Assembly: GCA_002719425.1 (NCBI GenBank)
Contig: PBHA01000002.1
Coordinates: 1-25,461 of the forward strand
Length of the DNA stretch: 25,461 nt
Reading direction: 5' to 3'
Source: Chloroflexota bacterium
GTDB taxonomy: Bacteria > Chloroflexota > Dehalococcoidia > UBA1151 > TMED-70
Shown: positions 24,382-25,461 of the stretch, in pieces
Layout: each line of letters opens with the position of its first letter
Position numbering within the stretch: the stretch's first letter is position 1
Translations under genes and position numbers: made by a program
The notes under the pieces: model-generated
Told to the model about the DNA's origin: nothing
The model's input: the letters and a program-made list of their open reading frames with translations, nothing else
Database searches by the model: none

Positions 24382-25461
24382 TTATTTACCCCAAGGAGTA
24401 ATCGCACTTTTTAAGGATTCATAACCTTCTATAAATCCTGGACGATCTCCACTATAAACTTCATCAAATTTTTTAAGAGCATTATCAAGCCAATCATGTA
24501 ATTCTTTGTTTCCAGGATTTGCATCGATATAAGCATCTCTTATTAATACAAAATGTATTCTTGGATCATATGGTTGTTTTGTTCCTCCAACCCATTCGTC
24601 TCCATCTAACAATCTAAGTAACATAGCATCAGCTGATCCTAATGTTTGCTCATGTATTGGGGGGCCTGACATTCTATGCATAACTGATGTCATGTCTCTA
24701 CCATTTCCAGTTGTATAACCCATTTCAGACCAAATATTCCTCATATCTACGTCTTGTCCTAAATGTTTAGCTACTTTACCTCCAAATGCTCTTAATGGAT
24801 CAGAAATATCAGCCAATAAATCTGTTAGTCTATCTCCATCAAGATCTGTTGAAAGAACAATAGTCTCTTGTTTTTCAATTATGTCCCATACAAGTAAGCC
24901 ATAATTTGTATCAGATATATGCTGCTCAATTCTTCCTGACCAGTTCTCCATACCATCTTTGAAATCAGGAGGTAAAAGTTTTATTATTTTGTCTATTCTT
25001 TCTTTATGCTCTTCATAAGGATCTACTGCATACTTTCTTCCAACTTCAAATTTTGTACCCTTTAGTAACCAAGAATGAAGACCAGCATTTATCCCATCTT
25101 CCATGGCTTGAGTAGGTTTAGTTGCTACTCTTCCTATAGCACCAGTATCATTTACTAATTTCAAAAATAATCGGTTTGCATAAGCCATCTGAACTGCAGG
25201 AGTATTCATTTCTGAATGAACTATTCCATCATCATTAACTTCAAATTTTTCTTTATTTTGTGAATAAGGAAGACAAGGCATTGATCTGACTACTGTTATA
25301 GGACCGTAAGGCCTTACATTACAATAAACACCTGCTTGAGTTCGCAGTGGAGCATTCCCAGATTTACCCATAACAACTACTTTATTTCCTTTACCGTCAT
25401 TGACGTAGGCATCTCCAGCTGTTGACCATTTTATAGATGTACATGGCATGTTCCCAAACCA
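24382..25461 (-). CDS. Unidentified protein upstream of mdh, start probably beyond the window
   Basis: I do not recognise this protein. The frame is open from the right edge (WFGN precedes the first Met at 25449) to a stop at 24382, at least 355 codons. No ribosome site precedes that Met, so the true start is probably outside the window. No signal or membrane helix is evident; the protein is charged and looks soluble. Notable segments are NVRPYGPITVVRSMPCLPYS near the N-terminal part, HSEMNTPAVQMAYANRLFLK, LSTDLDGDRLTDLLADISDP, HRMSGPPIHEQTLGSADAML, and a C-terminus rich in aromatic and acidic residues ending ITPWGK. Two cysteines lie close to Arg/Pro-rich loops. It lies 21 bases upstream of mdh on the same strand, which hints at a metabolic role but does not show one. 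Codon use resembles its neighbours. Confidence 0.75.
   Translation of the reverse strand, partial: WFGNMPCTSIKWSTAGDAYVNDGKGNKVVVMGKSGNAPLRTQAGVYCNVRPYGPITVVRSMPCLPYSQNKEKFEVNDDGIVHSEMNTPAVQMAYANRLFLKLVNDTGAIGRVATKPTQAMEDGINAGLHSWLLKGTKFEVGRKYAVDPYEEHKERIDKIIKLLPPDFKDGMENWSGRIEQHISDTNYGLLVWDIIEKQETIVLSTDLDGDRLTDLLADISDPLRAFGGKVAKHLGQDVDMRNIWSEMGYTTGNGRDMTSVMHRMSGPPIHEQTLGSADAMLLRLLDGDEWVGGTKQPYDPRIHFVLIRDAYIDANPGNKELHDWLDNALKKFDEVYSGDRPGFIEGYESLKSAITPWGK

Overview
The window is an AT-rich (roughly one third G+C by eye), very gene-dense piece of a bacterial chromosome. No intergenic stretch exceeds about 110 bases, and adjacent genes often share bases through ATGA, TAATG or TAGTG stop/start overlaps. 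I saw no rRNA, tRNA, CRISPR, insertion sequence or phage gene. The gene content suggests a streamlined, free-living respiring bacterium. Two features point by inference to the Dehalococcoidia (Chloroflexota), perhaps a low-G+C marine SAR202-like lineage. One is a complex I cluster in the order nuoABCDHIJKLMN without nuoEFG, as known from Dehalococcoides. The other is tandem enolase-superfamily paralogues, a family known to be expanded in SAR202. This placement rests on context and was not tested by phylogeny.

Layout. Positions 1-2147 (minus strand) hold two paralogous mandelate racemase/muconate-lactonizing-type enolases, the downstream one cut by the window edge. Positions 2211-4265 (plus) encode a large membrane-anchored protein with a von Willebrand A-like domain. 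It meets tail to tail a predicted lipoprotein cyclophilin (4267-4923, minus). Positions 4969-6895 (plus) hold lipB and a threonine synthase, overlapping by 8 bases. These converge on a GNAT acetyltransferase (6892-7509, minus).

The core is a run of 18 plus-strand genes from 7618 to 23419 with very small gaps or overlaps. In order these are a SelT/SelW/Rdx-type CxxC protein, nuoABCD, nuoHIJK, a 64-residue DUF2007-like protein, nuoLMN, NAD kinase, a Nudix hydrolase of the ADP-ribose pyrophosphatase kind, and sdhA, sdhB and sdhE. The Sdh set has the hallmarks of a type E (non-classical) succinate:quinone oxidoreductase: extra cysteines in SdhB and a CCG-domain SdhE in place of a haem-binding membrane anchor. 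A weak hairpin plus T-run lies at the end of sdhE. On the minus strand, malate dehydrogenase follows a long gene I do not recognise, which runs to the right edge of the window.

Together the central genes describe a respiratory and TCA module. Succinate dehydrogenase and malate dehydrogenase feed electrons and NADH. An 11-subunit proton-pumping complex I, whose electron input module is not here, passes electrons to quinone. NAD kinase and the Nudix enzyme would adjust NAD(P) and ADP-ribose pools. The best leads are the missing NADH-input module, the DUF2007 and Rdx genes built into the nuo run, the apparently anchor-less type E Sdh, the divergent active sites of the paired enolases, and the unidentified gene beside mdh.
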